Below are positions 19,623 through 27,653 of a stretch of 64,000 bases of DNA, piece by piece. Source of the DNA: Spongiibacter nanhainus (GTDB lineage: Bacteria; Pseudomonadota; Gammaproteobacteria; Pseudomonadales; Spongiibacteraceae); assembly GCF_016132545.1 (NCBI RefSeq), contig NZ_CP066167.1:3966001-4030000 (forward strand), given 5' to 3'. The position numbers were made by a program, and so were the translations under genes. How positions within the stretch are numbered: position 1 is the stretch's first letter; each line of letters opens with the position of its first letter. Below the pieces are notes generated by a model. The model searched no databases and had not been told where the DNA came from. It saw only the letters and a list, made by a program, of their open reading frames with translations.

Positions 19623-19665
19623 GCCCCGCATCCCCCAATTCACTGTTATCGATAAGGACTTTTCC

Positions 19666-20049
19666 GTGAGCAAGAAGGAAATTATCAGCACCGATAAAGC
19701 CCCTGCCGCCATTGGCCCCTACTCCCAGGCGGTAAAAGTGGGTGACACCGTTTATCTGTCCGGCCAGATTCCACTGGCGCCCGACACCATGGAAATGGTG
19801 GCCGGCGGCATTGGCGAGCAGGCCACTCAGGTATTCAACAACCTGTCCGCGGTGGCCGCCGCTGCCGGTGGCAGCCTCGACGACGCGGTTAAGGTCAATA
19901 TCTCCCTTACCGATCTGGGCGACTTCAACGCCGTCAACGAGGTGATGAAAACCTTCCTCAAGGAGCCCTACCCGGCCCGGGCCTGTGTGCAGGTCGCCGC
20001 CCTGCCCCGTGGCGCTATGGTGGAAATCGAGGTGATTCTGAGCCTTTAG
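19666..20049 (+). CDS. ridA: RidA family enamine/imine deaminase
   Basis: This 127-residue protein shows the RidA signature: [22 protein letters not shown] near the start and [20 protein letters not shown] at the end, including the active-site arginine of the PARxxVxV motif. RidA trimers hydrolyse reactive 2-aminoacrylate formed by PLP enzymes. The GTG start at 19666 follows AAGGA. It follows spoT directly, as in Pseudomonas. Its stop overlaps the convergent oxidoreductase gene by four bases. Confidence 0.95.
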   Translation: MSKKEIISTDKAPAAIGPYSQAVKVGDTVYLSGQIPLAPDTMEMVAGGIGEQATQVFNNLSAVAAAAGGSLDDAVKVNISLTDLGDFNAVNEVMKTFLKEPYPARACVQVAALPRGAMVEIEVILSL

Positions 20050-20900
20050 TCTGCCTCCAGGCTTGGCAGGATCGCACTGAAACCCTGTTTAAAATCTGGG
20101 TAGCGCAGGGTATAGCCACTTTCTCGCAGTCGGCGGTTGTCGCAGCGCTTGCTGCCGGTGCGGGCCACCGGCTGACCCTCCTGCCGATAGGGCACACCCA
20201 GCTCCGCCGCCAACCAGGCCTGAACGTCCTGGATCGGCGTGGGGGCGCTATCGCTGCCCAGATAGCACTGGCCGACCTCTTCCCCAGCTTCGGCTCGATC
20301 CAATAAGTGCAGCAAAAATCCCACACAGTCGTCCCGATGAATGCGATTGCTGTAGTGCAATGGCGTCGCCGGTGTGCACTCGCCCTGTCGCACTTTGTTG
20401 ATCATCTGGTTACGACCGGGACCGTAAATGCCGGAGAAACGCACGATACTGTGGGGCCAGCCAGTGGCGGCAATATGTTGCTCTGCGGTTAACAGCGCCT
20501 GGCCGGAGAAGCGCGACGGTGCCGTTTCACTGGTTTCATCTACCCACTGGTGATCGGCCTGATCGTAGACGCCGGTACTGGAGACAAACAGCGTCAACTT
20601 GGGCGGGCGCTTAAAGCGGGCCAGCAGTGCCAGTAAACCCTCATCAAAAATCGCGTTGTAGCCCTCTCGTTTGTAGGCCGCCGGGGTCAAGGTCAGCAAT
20701 AGATAGTCCGCCGACAGCTCGCCCAACTTGGCAATGCTCTGCGGATCAGCGAAATCCACTGCGCGCCCCTCCACCCCCTCGGGCAGCTTTGCAGGGTTGC
20801 GCCTTAGCCCAACCACTTGCCAGCCTTTGCCGAGGCGATCCCGGGCCACGCCGCTGCCAATGTCACCGCAGCCTGCAATCAGCAATGAGGGTTGAGCCAT
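20046..20900 (-). CDS. NAD-dependent epimerase/dehydratase (extended SDR, YeeZ-like)
   Basis: The 284-residue protein has an N-terminal Rossmann motif ([14 protein letters not shown]) and the extended-SDR segment [23 protein letters not shown] is a substrate-side motif. The classic YxxxK pair is not evident after that segment, as in YeeZ-type proteins. Substrate unknown. AGGACGG upstream and the alignment at [10 protein letters not shown] fix the start at 20900, although the frame is open to 20939. Divergent from the quinone oxidoreductase gene with a 102-base gap. Confidence 0.82.
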   Translation of the reverse strand: MAQPSLLIAGCGDIGSGVARDRLGKGWQVVGLRRNPAKLPEGVEGRAVDFADPQSIAKLGELSADYLLLTLTPAAYKREGYNAIFDEGLLALLARFKRPPKLTLFVSSTGVYDQADHQWVDETSETAPSRFSGQALLTAEQHIAATGWPHSIVRFSGIYGPGRNQMINKVRQGECTPATPLHYSNRIHRDDCVGFLLHLLDRAEAGEEVGQCYLGSDSAPTPIQDVQAWLAAELGVPYRQEGQPVARTGSKRCDNRRLRESGYTLRYPDFKQGFSAILPSLEAD

Positions 20901-21002
20901 AAAGTCCGTCCTGTTTTGAATCCAATGTTCATGGGGCATACTCTACCCCAGCCAAGGCGCCTGAACGATACTCCCGACCGCTACTATAAAGGAGAAGGTT
21001 TA

Positions 21003-21998
21003 ATGTCCACGGTTCCCGACACCCGCCGCATTGTGGTGGTGGGCGACGACCACGCCCTCTCTCTGGGTGAAGAGAGCACACCGCAACCCGCCGCGGGGGA
21101 ATTGCTGATCCGTGTCCACGCCGCCGGCATCAACCGCCCCGACCTGATGCAGCGCTACGGGCTCTATCCTCCACCGGCGGATGCCAGCCCGGTACTGGGC
21201 CTGGAAGTGGCCGGCGATGTGGTCGCAGTTGGCGACGGTGTCAGCGAATTTAAGGTGGGCGACGCGGTCATGGCACTGTGCAATGGCGGCGGCTATGCCG
21301 ACTACACCGTGGCCCCGGCAAGCCAGTGCCTGGCCAAGCCCGACAATCTCAGTTGGGCGCAGGCCGCCGCCCTGCCAGAAGTGCTGTTTACCGTATGGCA
21401 CAACGTCTTCCAGCGGGGCGGACTCAAGGCCGGGGAATACTTCCTGGTTCACGGCGGCAGCTCGGGGATCGGCACCACTGCGATCGCCCTGGCGGCAGCA
21501 AAAGGCGCCCAGGTTTACACCACAGCCGGCAGCGCCGAAAAATGCGCCGCCTGTGAGACGCTGGGTGCCAAGCGGGCGGTCAATTACAAACACGAGGACT
21601 ATGTCGAGGTGCTAAAAACCGCCAGCGACGGCCACGGCATGGACGTGATTCTCGATATGGTGGGCGGCGACTACGTGCAGCGGGATATTAAACTGGCCGC
21701 CGCCGATGGCCGCATTGTCTTTATCGCCTTCCAGGGTGGCTTTAAGACCGAGGTCAATTTCACGCCAGTTTTGATGAAACGCCTAGTGTTAACCGCCTCC
21801 ACCCTGCGGGCACAGAGCGCCCAGCAAAAGGCCTCGATAGCGGCCGATCTCAAGCGAGAGGTCTTGCCACTGCTTGCCGATAACTCCCTGTTGCCCGTCA
21901 TAGATAGCACCTTTGACTTCAGCGACGTGGCGGCTGCCCACGCTCGCATGGAGAGCGGCGAGCATATTGGCAAAATCGTCCTTAGCCTTCCCCAGTGA
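21003..21998 (+). CDS. NAD(P)H quinone oxidoreductase, PIG3-like MDR family
   Basis: This 331-residue protein belongs to the zinc-free medium-chain dehydrogenase/reductase family: HAAGINRPDLMQRYGLYPPP at the substrate site, GLEVAGDVVAVGDGV, GGGYADYTVAP, the nucleotide-binding HGGSSGIGTTAIALAAAKG and DMVGGDYVQRDIKLAA. PIG3-like members reduce quinones with NADPH. An AAAGGAGAAGG site precedes the ATG at 21003; upstream in-frame codons lack this. recG follows 26 bases later, so the two may share a transcript. Confidence 0.88.
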   Translation: MSTVPDTRRIVVVGDDHALSLGEESTPQPAAGELLIRVHAAGINRPDLMQRYGLYPPPADASPVLGLEVAGDVVAVGDGVSEFKVGDAVMALCNGGGYADYTVAPASQCLAKPDNLSWAQAAALPEVLFTVWHNVFQRGGLKAGEYFLVHGGSSGIGTTAIALAAAKGAQVYTTAGSAEKCAACETLGAKRAVNYKHEDYVEVLKTASDGHGMDVILDMVGGDYVQRDIKLAAADGRIVFIAFQGGFKTEVNFTPVLMKRLVLTASTLRAQSAQQKASIAADLKREVLPLLADNSLLPVIDSTFDFSDVAAAHARMESGEHIGKIVLSLPQ

Positions 21999-22023
21999 GC
22001 CCAACGGACAAGCATCTAACGTT

Positions 22024-24111
22024 ATGACCGACACCCTGGACAGCATCGCTGTCACCCAGCTTAAGGGCGTCGGCCCCAGCATGGCCGCCAAGCTTGCACA
22101 GCTGGGCATTCGCAGCGTGCAGGACTTGCTGGTTCATCTGCCGCTGCGCTATCAGGACCGCACCCGCATTACCCCCATCGGCGCCGTGCAGTTAGGCAGC
22201 GATGTGGTGATCGAGGGCAGCGTAGCCGCCGCCGACGTGGTATTCGGTCGGCGCCGCAGTCTGGTATGCCGGCTGCAGGATAACAGTGGCACGGTGACCT
22301 TGCGGTTTTTCCATTTCAACGCGGCGCAAAAACAACAGCTGACACGAGGCGTTAGACTGCGCTGCTTTGGCGAGGCCCGGCGCGGCAGCAGCGGTCTTGA
22401 GTTCTACCACCCCGAGTACCGAGTAGTCAGTGCCGACCAGGCTGTTCCGGTGGAAGAGGCGCTGACACCGATCTACCCCAGTACCGAGGGCTTCTCCCAG
22501 GCCAGCTGGCGCAAGCTGTGTGGGCAGGCCCTGGACCTGCTCAGCAAGCATCCGGTGCGGGAGTGGCTGCCGGAATCAGTGCGTCGGGGCGCCGATATCG
22601 GCCACTGGACCCTTGCCGAGTCTTTGCAGTTTCTGCACCGACCACCGCCAGATGCGGCCCTCAGTCAGATTCAAGCTGGGCAACACCCCAGCCAACGGCG
22701 TCTGGCATTTGAAGAGCTGCTGTCACACAACCTGGCGCTGCAGCAACTGCGCCATCAGACCCGGCGTTTGGGGGCACCCGCCATGACCGGACCGGTGGGC
22801 CTGCAAGAGCAGTTCTTAGCACAGCTGGGCTTCACGCTAACCGCCGCCCAGCAGCGGGTCAGTGATGAAATCGCCGCTGACCTCAGCCAGCACAGCCCCA
22901 TGCTACGCCTCGTACAGGGTGATGTGGGCAGCGGTAAAACCGTAGTCGCAGCACTGGCAGCGCTGCGAGCGATTAGCAGCGGCTATCAAGTTGCCATTAT
23001 GGCGCCCACCGAGATTCTCGCCGAGCAGCACTACCAATCTTTCAGCCAATGGCTGGCACCGCTGGACTTAGAGGTGGCCTGGCTGAGCGGCAAGCAAAAA
23101 GGCAAGGCCCGTCAGGCCCAGCAGCAGGCGGTCGCCGAGCATCGCGCCCATATTGCGGTAGGCACCCACGCGCTGTTTCAGGACGAGGTAGAGTTTGCCC
23201 GACTGGGCCTGGTCATCGTCGACGAACAGCATCGCTTTGGCGTACACCAGCGCTTGGCACTCAAGCAAAAAGCTGCGGACACCGTCGGCCAGGCCCACCA
23301 GTTGATCATGACCGCCACGCCCATCCCCCGCACCCTGGCAATGACCGCCTATGCCGACCTGGATACCTCGGTCATCGATGAGCTGCCACCGGGGCGCTCA
23401 CCGGTCACCACCGTGGTGCTGGACAACAGCCGCCGGGACGCCGTCACCGAGCGGCTGCGGGCAGTGTGCAGTCAGGGTCAGCAGGCCTACTGGGTGTGCA
23501 CCTTGATTGAGGAATCCGACAAGCTCCAGGCCCAGGCGGCCGAGGCCAGCTGGGAGCAGCTCAAAGAGGCCTTACCGGATTTATCCATCGGGCTGGTTCA
23601 CGGCCGTATGAAGGCGCCGGAAAAAGCCGCCGTGATGGCCGCCTTCAAAAGCGCTGAACTGGACATTCTGGTGGCCACCACAGTCATCGAGGTGGGGGTC
23701 GATGTTCCCAATGCCAGCCTGATGATCATCGATAATGCCGAGCGCCTGGGACTGGCCCAGCTTCATCAATTGCGCGGGCGGGTGGGCCGTGGGGCCATTC
23801 AGAGTTACTGCGTACTGCTCTATCAGGCGCCATTGTCCCGGGCGGGTCGTCAGCGACTGTCCACCCTGCGCCAGAGCAACGATGGCTTTGTCATCGCCGA
23901 GGAAGATTTGAAACTACGCGGCCCCGGCGAGGTATTGGGCACCCGCCAGACCGGCCTGATGAGCTTTCGCATTGCCGATCTGGAGCGGGACGACGATATG
24001 TTAGAGACCGTCAAAGACGCCGCTCGGGTGATGGTGAAGCAATATCCGGAGGCGGTAACACCGCTGATTGATCGCTGGCTGGCAGACAAAACCCTTTACG
24101 CCTCGGTGTAA
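22024..24111 (+). CDS. recG: ATP-dependent DNA helicase RecG
   Basis: This 695-residue helicase remodels stalled replication forks and Holliday junctions. The N-terminal wedge (OB-fold) region includes LKGVGPSMAAKLAQLGI. The helicase motor has Walker A GDVGSGKTVVAALAAL, DEQHRFGVHQR (motif II), MTATPIPRTLAMT (motif III), IEVGVDVPNASLM and QLRGRVGRG. The ATG at 22024 gives the standard N-terminus MTDTLDSIAVTQLKGVG. It directly follows the quinone oxidoreductase gene. Confidence 0.96.
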   Translation: MTDTLDSIAVTQLKGVGPSMAAKLAQLGIRSVQDLLVHLPLRYQDRTRITPIGAVQLGSDVVIEGSVAAADVVFGRRRSLVCRLQDNSGTVTLRFFHFNAAQKQQLTRGVRLRCFGEARRGSSGLEFYHPEYRVVSADQAVPVEEALTPIYPSTEGFSQASWRKLCGQALDLLSKHPVREWLPESVRRGADIGHWTLAESLQFLHRPPPDAALSQIQAGQHPSQRRLAFEELLSHNLALQQLRHQTRRLGAPAMTGPVGLQEQFLAQLGFTLTAAQQRVSDEIAADLSQHSPMLRLVQGDVGSGKTVVAALAALRAISSGYQVAIMAPTEILAEQHYQSFSQWLAPLDLEVAWLSGKQKGKARQAQQQAVAEHRAHIAVGTHALFQDEVEFARLGLVIVDEQHRFGVHQRLALKQKAADTVGQAHQLIMTATPIPRTLAMTAYADLDTSVIDELPPGRSPVTTVVLDNSRRDAVTERLRAVCSQGQQAYWVCTLIEESDKLQAQAAEASWEQLKEALPDLSIGLVHGRMKAPEKAAVMAAFKSAELDILVATTVIEVGVDVPNASLMIIDNAERLGLAQLHQLRGRVGRGAIQSYCVLLYQAPLSRAGRQRLSTLRQSNDGFVIAEEDLKLRGPGEVLGTRQTGLMSFRIADLERDDDMLETVKDAARVMVKQYPEAVTPLIDRWLADKTLYASV

Positions 24112-24159
24112 GTCGATAAGGATTAACCACCCCAGAGGCTGACAACAGAGGTAGCAGCA

Positions 24160-24654
24160 GTGTCTCGGATCGTGATTTTTGGCAATTCTGGCTCGGGCAA
24201 ATCCACCCTGGCCCACACCCTCTGCGAGCGCCACGGCCTGGCCCACCTGGACCTGGACACCATCGCCTGGCTGCCGACAACCCCTCCCCAACGACGCCCG
24301 GTGGCAGAGTCTCAGCAGGACATCGACGCCTTTATCAATGCGCACACGTCTACCCAAGGGGGTTGGGTCATCGAAGGCTGCTACAGCGACCTATTGGAGC
24401 TGGCCGCCCCAAGCGCTACCGATTTGGTTTTTCTCGACCTACCCATTGAAGACTGTATCGCCAATGCCCGGGCCCGGCCCTGGGAGCCCCACAAATACGC
24501 CAGCAAGGCGGATCAGGACGCCAATCTCGCCATGTTAATCGACTGGATTGGGCAATACCAAAGCCGGCAGGACGGCTTTTCCCGGACGGCCCACCAGCAG
24601 CTGTTCGAATCCTTCACCGGCAACAAAGTACGCTACACCAGCAATCGCCCCTAA
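24160..24654 (+). CDS. P-loop nucleoside/adenylate kinase-like ATPase
   Basis: This 164-residue protein starts with a Walker A motif (FGNSGSGKST, residues 7-16) and shows the small-kinase layout: LDLDTIAWLP, GWVIEGCYSD and DLVFLDLP (Walker B-like). It resembles adenylate/shikimate kinase-like AAA proteins (FlaR-like) of unknown substrate. The GTG start at 24160 is a single choice in this frame. It follows recG by 48 bases; no functional link is evident. Confidence 0.72.
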   Translation: MSRIVIFGNSGSGKSTLAHTLCERHGLAHLDLDTIAWLPTTPPQRRPVAESQQDIDAFINAHTSTQGGWVIEGCYSDLLELAAPSATDLVFLDLPIEDCIANARARPWEPHKYASKADQDANLAMLIDWIGQYQSRQDGFSRTAHQQLFESFTGNKVRYTSNRP

Positions 24655-24721
24655 AGCCCTTGCTGTCGATAAAATATCGAACAGGCGTGATAGTCTGTGC
24701 CGACTATAAAAGGACCCGCAA

Positions 24722-25174
24722 ATGAACAACTGGATTTATCTGGCGGCGGCGATTGCCATCGGCGCCGGCATTTCGTTTCAACCCCCCATCAACGGCACCA
24801 TGGCGCGAACCCTGGGCAGCCCGCTGCTGGCGGCAACACTGTCGATGACTATCAGCCTGATCGTAGTAATACCGCTGTGGTTGCTGATTGGCAAAGGCGG
24901 TGGCGACTTCAGCCAGATCAAAGCCCTGCCCTGGTGGGTGTTAATCGGCGGCGTGCTGGGGGTGATGTTTGTAGCCGGCAGTATTGTGGTGGCACCGGTA
25001 ACCGGTGTGGCGCTGTTTTTTGTCTGTGTCGTCGCCGGGCAACTTATAGGGTCGACGTTTATCGACCAGATCGGCGCCTTCGGCCTGGAGACCAAACCCG
25101 TCAACCCCATGAAAATTATCGGCTTGGTGCTGGTACTGGCCGGCGCCGCGCTGGTGCAACTCAGCAACAATTAA
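24722..25174 (+). CDS. YdcZ/DUF606 family membrane protein
   Basis: This 150-residue inner-membrane protein has about five hydrophobic segments and the DUF606 pattern (GAGISFQPPINGTMARTLGSPL at the start, VAGQLIGSTFIDQIGAFG in the third quarter). The family belongs to the drug/metabolite transporter superfamily; the transported substrate is unknown. An AAAGGA site lies before the ATG. It is the last ordinary chromosomal gene before the integron array. Confidence 0.82.
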   Translation: MNNWIYLAAAIAIGAGISFQPPINGTMARTLGSPLLAATLSMTISLIVVIPLWLLIGKGGGDFSQIKALPWWVLIGGVLGVMFVAGSIVVAPVTGVALFFVCVVAGQLIGSTFIDQIGAFGLETKPVNPMKIIGLVLVLAGAALVQLSNN

Positions 25175-25318
25175 GGGCTATTTGCATTCTGAGGTTGGAA
25201 ATGACCTTGGATACATCATCTGATCGTCATCTCTTTTGTGCAAAAGGTGGTTGATATGATCGGAGTAACTGTCTCGAAAAGTCACAAAGCGGACAGTCAC
25301 AGAGGAGAAATTCTGCAG

Positions 25319-25378
25319 CTTCAACGCCGCAAGCAGACGTGCCGCTTTTCGGCATCGGCCTGCCTTGCCTTGTTATGG
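25319..25378 (-). repeat. Integron attC site, distal (array end)
   Basis: On the minus strand the site reads from CCATAAC to GTTGAAG (60 bp). Its arms GCAAGgCAGgcCGaTGCCG and GCAAG-CAG-aCG-TGCCG pair as an imperfect hairpin with unpaired extra bases, the structure recognised by integron integrases. It is the last attC seen; the adjacent region to the left (25175-25318) has no cassette features. It bounds the cassette that holds parD and parE. Confidence 0.8.
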
Positions 25379-25392
25379 GCATTTTGGCAGAA

Positions 25393-25411
25393 TGTACCAA
25401 TATATGGTACA
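25393..25411 (+). promoter_or_regulatory. ParD-type operator palindrome
   Basis: A perfect 7-bp inverted repeat TGTACCA-ATATA-TGGTACA ends at the ribosome-binding site of parD. Antitoxins of this family bind such palindromes to repress their own operon; this placement makes it the likely operator. Confidence 0.72.
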
Positions 25412-25422
25412 GGAGGCTCCCC

Positions 25423-25662
25423 ATGGCTAGAAATACCAGCATTACCCTTGGTCCCCACTTTGATGAGTTTATAGCCGCACAGGTTAAAAATGGCCGCTAT
25501 GGTTCCGTTAGCGAAGTGGTTCGTGCCGGGCTGCGTCTGCTTGAAGAAACTGAGAGTAAGCTTGACCGGCTCCGACGCCTTCTGGATGAAGGCGAGCAAA
25601 GCGGAATAGCGGACTACTCTCTCGAAAGTGTTATTGCAGAACTGGATAATGAAGCTCACTAA
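25423..25662 (+). CDS. parD: ParD-like antitoxin (CopG/RHH)
   Basis: This 79-residue protein begins MARNTSITLGPHFDEFIA and contains GRYGSVSEVVRAGLRLLEE, the ribbon-helix-helix antitoxin fold that binds operator DNA, with an acidic C-terminal part for toxin binding. A strong AGGAGG lies 6 bases before the ATG at 25423. It is in reverse orientation to the other cassettes and lies between an attC site (25319-25378) and an attC remnant, so it sits inside the array. Its stop overlaps the parE start (TAATG), coupling translation. Confidence 0.9.
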   Translation: MARNTSITLGPHFDEFIAAQVKNGRYGSVSEVVRAGLRLLEETESKLDRLRRLLDEGEQSGIADYSLESVIAELDNEAH

Positions 25663-25922
25663 TGCGCCCATTTCTGCTCACCGCCGTTGCCCGAAAAGAC
25701 ATTATTGATATTGGCCGTTATACCACTGAGAAGTGGGGAAAGCGGCAACGCGATAAATACCTCAAGCAGCTTGATGATGCCTTCAAGATGCTTGCTCGCC
25801 AACCTGAAATAGGCCGCGATGCGGATGACGTAAAGCCTGGATACAAAAAGTTCAGTCAAAAGCCGCAACGAAAAAGCCGTCGCTGTGCCTGCGATTGTTA
25901 TGCTGGACCAAGATCACATTAA
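25662..25922 (+). pseudogene. parE: ParE-like toxin, C-terminally truncated
   Basis: Residues 1-66 match the RelE/ParE fold (LTAVARKDIIDIGRYTTEKWGK, ARQPEIGRDADDVKPGYKKFS). Family members continue with a conserved strand carrying HxIFYR and then a final helix; here the frame runs into 20 unrelated residues encoded by the remains of an attC site and stops. Without the last strand and helix the toxin is probably inactive, though this was not tested. Its stop overlaps that of the convergent relE gene. Confidence 0.72.
25866..25903 (-). repeat. Half attC site at the end of the phd-relE cassette
   Basis: On the minus strand after relE the sequence GCATAACAATCGCAGGCACA is the expected left half of an attC site. 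The matching right half, which should end in a GTT core, is absent; instead parE coding sequence begins. This implies a deletion or recombination fused the site to parE. Confidence 0.6.
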
Positions 25923-26203
25923 GTTCGCTTTTTAAGTGACGAATAAATTTTACCTTTCTCTCGTTTACCAATAGCGAGAACGTAAACAAGCAGCTCGTCG
26001 TCTACAACCTCGTATGCCAACCTGTAACCAGCCGACCTAAGTTTGATTTTATATACCGATTCATAGCCGCTCAATTTATCTGCCTGCACTCTCGGCTCAT
26101 TCAATCTTTCTGCGAGTTTCTTTTTAAACTGGCTACGTATCGGAGCTCCAAGCTTGTTCCATTCCTTCAGTGCAGCGGGGAGAAAACGGAGCTTATAGGT
26201 CAT
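25919..26203 (-). CDS. RelE-family toxin (cassette)
   Basis: This 94-residue basic protein has the RelE pattern: MTYKLRFLPAALKEWNKL, FKKKLAERLNEPR, LSGYESVYKIKLRSAGYRLAYEV and VLAIGKREKGKIY with its end arginines and lysines. Such toxins cut mRNA in the ribosome. It is co-encoded with the Phd-like antitoxin, whose 3' end it overlaps by 11 bases. It belongs to an integron cassette; toxin-antitoxin cassettes are thought to stabilise arrays. Its attC is damaged. Confidence 0.88.
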   Translation of the reverse strand: MTYKLRFLPAALKEWNKLGAPIRSQFKKKLAERLNEPRVQADKLSGYESVYKIKLRSAGYRLAYEVVDDELLVYVLAIGKREKGKIYSSLKKRT

Positions 26204-26444
26204 CCAAGGACACCGCTATAGCCTGCTCCTTGTCACCACGACGCTCCTCCACCAACTTTGAGAGTTCATAATCCTCAATCATGTCCATCAGAGCTTCGTA
26301 GGTTTCTGCCGGAATCAAATACGCAGCGGGCTTGTTGTGGTTCAGAACAGCAATAGGAGAACCACTTGCCTGAGAGAGCAAAGAAGAAGGATTTTTCTTT
26401 AGTTCTGAGATACTTACAGAGAAGTCGGCTAAAACCTGTCGCAT
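26193..26444 (-). CDS. Phd/YefM-family antitoxin (cassette)
   Basis: This 83-residue protein starts MRQVLADFSVSISELKKNPSS and contains SPIAVLNHNKPAAYLIPAETYE, matching the Phd/YefM antitoxin fold; the C-terminus is acidic. GGAG sits about 8 bases before the ATG at 26444; an in-frame TTG at 26456 is less likely. Two CCAATAT direct repeats at 26453-26459 and 26463-26469, one helical turn apart, lie just upstream and may be the operator. Toxin gene relE follows with overlapping frames. Confidence 0.87.
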   Translation of the reverse strand: MRQVLADFSVSISELKKNPSSLLSQASGSPIAVLNHNKPAAYLIPAETYEALMDMIEDYELSKLVEERRGDKEQAIAVSLDDL

Positions 26445-26452
26445 GGAAAGCT

Positions 26453-26469
26453 CCAATATAGTCCAATAT
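26453..26469 (-). promoter_or_regulatory. Direct-repeat operator candidate for phd-relE
   Basis: CCAATAT occurs twice with a 10-bp period immediately upstream of the antitoxin start. Repeats of this spacing suit a protein binding one face of the helix, probably the antitoxin itself. Confidence 0.5.
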
Positions 26470-26520
26470 TTAGAGCTTATTTTAGGTCATTATTTATAGC
26501 TTGGCCAGCAGAGAATTAAA

Positions 26521-26592
26521 GCATAACGCCGTGCTCACCGGAAATTTAGGAGCCCAGCGGAAAACCAGTCCGACAACATGCGCTTGTTATGT
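26521..26592 (-). repeat. Integron attC site after the GNAT cassette
   Basis: A 72-bp site bounded by GCATAAC (26521) and GTTATGT (26592) on the plus strand, with the complementary left and right arms expected of attC. It lies just after the stop of the acetyltransferase gene on the minus strand. Confidence 0.72.
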
Positions 26593-26598
26593 GCATTT

Positions 26599-27135
26599 TT
26601 ACCATAGCCCAGGATCATTTAATGCCTCAACGCATTGAGTAGAACCGACCATAGGCTGGATTACTTGCCCATCAAGCGATTGCGCGAGCCAGCCAATTGG
26701 CTGACTTAAATGACAAGGCGCTTTTACGATACTTTCATTGATTTGCTCGAAGCCAGTTTTAGAATAATAACTTGGGTCGCCATAAGTGAAGGCCAAATTG
26801 ATATCTAAAGACTTAAGATGATCTAGGCCATATTTAATTAGTTTTTGACCAATGCCTGTACTTTGAACATCTGTTAAAACGGCAACCGGCGATAAAATGA
26901 AAGCAACCTGCCCACTAGGCACTGTAAGGCGACTGAAAAATATGCACCCAACAACAATCTCGTTTTCTTCTGCAATGCACCCAATTAGATCTTGTGGCGC
27001 AGTAGTAGCAATTAGATTTGATACAAAATCTGCAACTACTTGCCCTTCTTCTTCGCCCTCGGATGCAGAGAACACTATCTTGAAAAGATCGATCACCTCT
27101 CGAGATTTTGATTCATTAAATAGTGAAAACTTCAT
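26599..27135 (-). CDS. GNAT-family acetyltransferase (cassette)
   Basis: This 178-residue protein has the GNAT layout: an N-terminal mixed region, VAFILSPVAVLTDVQSTGIGQKLIKYGLDHLKS containing the acetyl-CoA binding Q/RxxGxG/A motif (here QSTGIG), and FTYGDPSYYSKTGFEQ typical of the YhbS-type branch. The substrate is unknown. It is cassette-borne, on the minus strand like its neighbours, with lower GC content than the chromosome around it. Confidence 0.85.
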   Translation of the reverse strand: MKFSLFNESKSREVIDLFKIVFSASEGEEEGQVVADFVSNLIATTAPQDLIGCIAEENEIVVGCIFFSRLTVPSGQVAFILSPVAVLTDVQSTGIGQKLIKYGLDHLKSLDINLAFTYGDPSYYSKTGFEQINESIVKAPCHLSQPIGWLAQSLDGQVIQPMVGSTQCVEALNDPGLW

Positions 27136-27169
27136 ATTTTTTCATCCTTCGGCACGATCGCCAAGATGC

Positions 27170-27280
27170 ACATAACGCCCGCAACAGCGGAATATTTGGA
27201 GTGGACTTTTTTGCGCTAGCGTAGCGTAAATCGTAAAACAAGGAACGGAAAACATTTCCGACTGCTTGCGCTTGTTAAGT
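27170..27280 (-). repeat. Integron attC site after the two-TM cassette
   Basis: A 111-bp site from ACATAAC (27170) to GTTAAGT (27280), with complementary outer arms and a long variable centre. The stop codon of the 103-residue membrane protein is formed within its right-hand core. Confidence 0.7.
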
Positions 27281-27586
27281 ATTGAAAATTTCGAAAACCA
27301 CATAAATTAAAACCAGCAAAGCAAACACTCCCACACCAAATGGAAAGCTGCGAATCACACCCATACTTATAAAATCAGTAGTGTCCAATACCCTACCTAC
27401 AATACGAATTCCAACACTCTCCGATGTACGATACTTTTTGTAAAGCATGTACTCCTCCCACTCGCTTTCACTCATGTCGTCATGAACCGACAGTGAAATT
27501 ATAAGTGACGCAAAGCGCTGAACAAGCACAACGACTCCTAGCGCCGTTAGCAAATAAAATCCAATTTCCTTTAATGCTTCTTCCAT
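27275..27586 (-). CDS. Small membrane protein (cassette), unknown
   Basis: The 103-residue protein has a hydrophobic segment at each end (residues ~10-30 and ~80-100) flanking a charged middle with YMLYKKYRTSES. No family is recognised. It lies between two attC sites on the minus strand and so is a cassette gene. The ribosome site before the ATG is weak, as often seen for cassettes. Confidence 0.65.
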   Translation of the reverse strand: MEEALKEIGFYLLTALGVVVLVQRFASLIISLSVHDDMSESEWEEYMLYKKYRTSESVGIRIVGRVLDTTDFISMGVIRSFPFGVGVFALLVLIYVVFEIFNT

Positions 27587-27594
27587 ATCAGGAC

Positions 27595-27653
27595 ACTTAA
27601 CGCCTTAAGAAGCGGCGCAATTTATTGCGCCCCGCTTGCTTAACTTGTTAGAG
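27595..27653 (-). repeat. Integron attC site after the TIMP-like cassette
   Basis: A compact 59-bp site from ACTTAAC to GTTAGAG. Arms GCCTTAAGaAGCGGCGCAA and TTGCGCCCCGCTTGCTTAAC pair with few mismatches. The 3' end of the upstream cassette gene is encoded by the site itself. Confidence 0.8.

Noticed and set aside
25227-25442. 71-codon minus-strand frame
   Set aside because: It runs through the attC site and parD promoter region and has no family.
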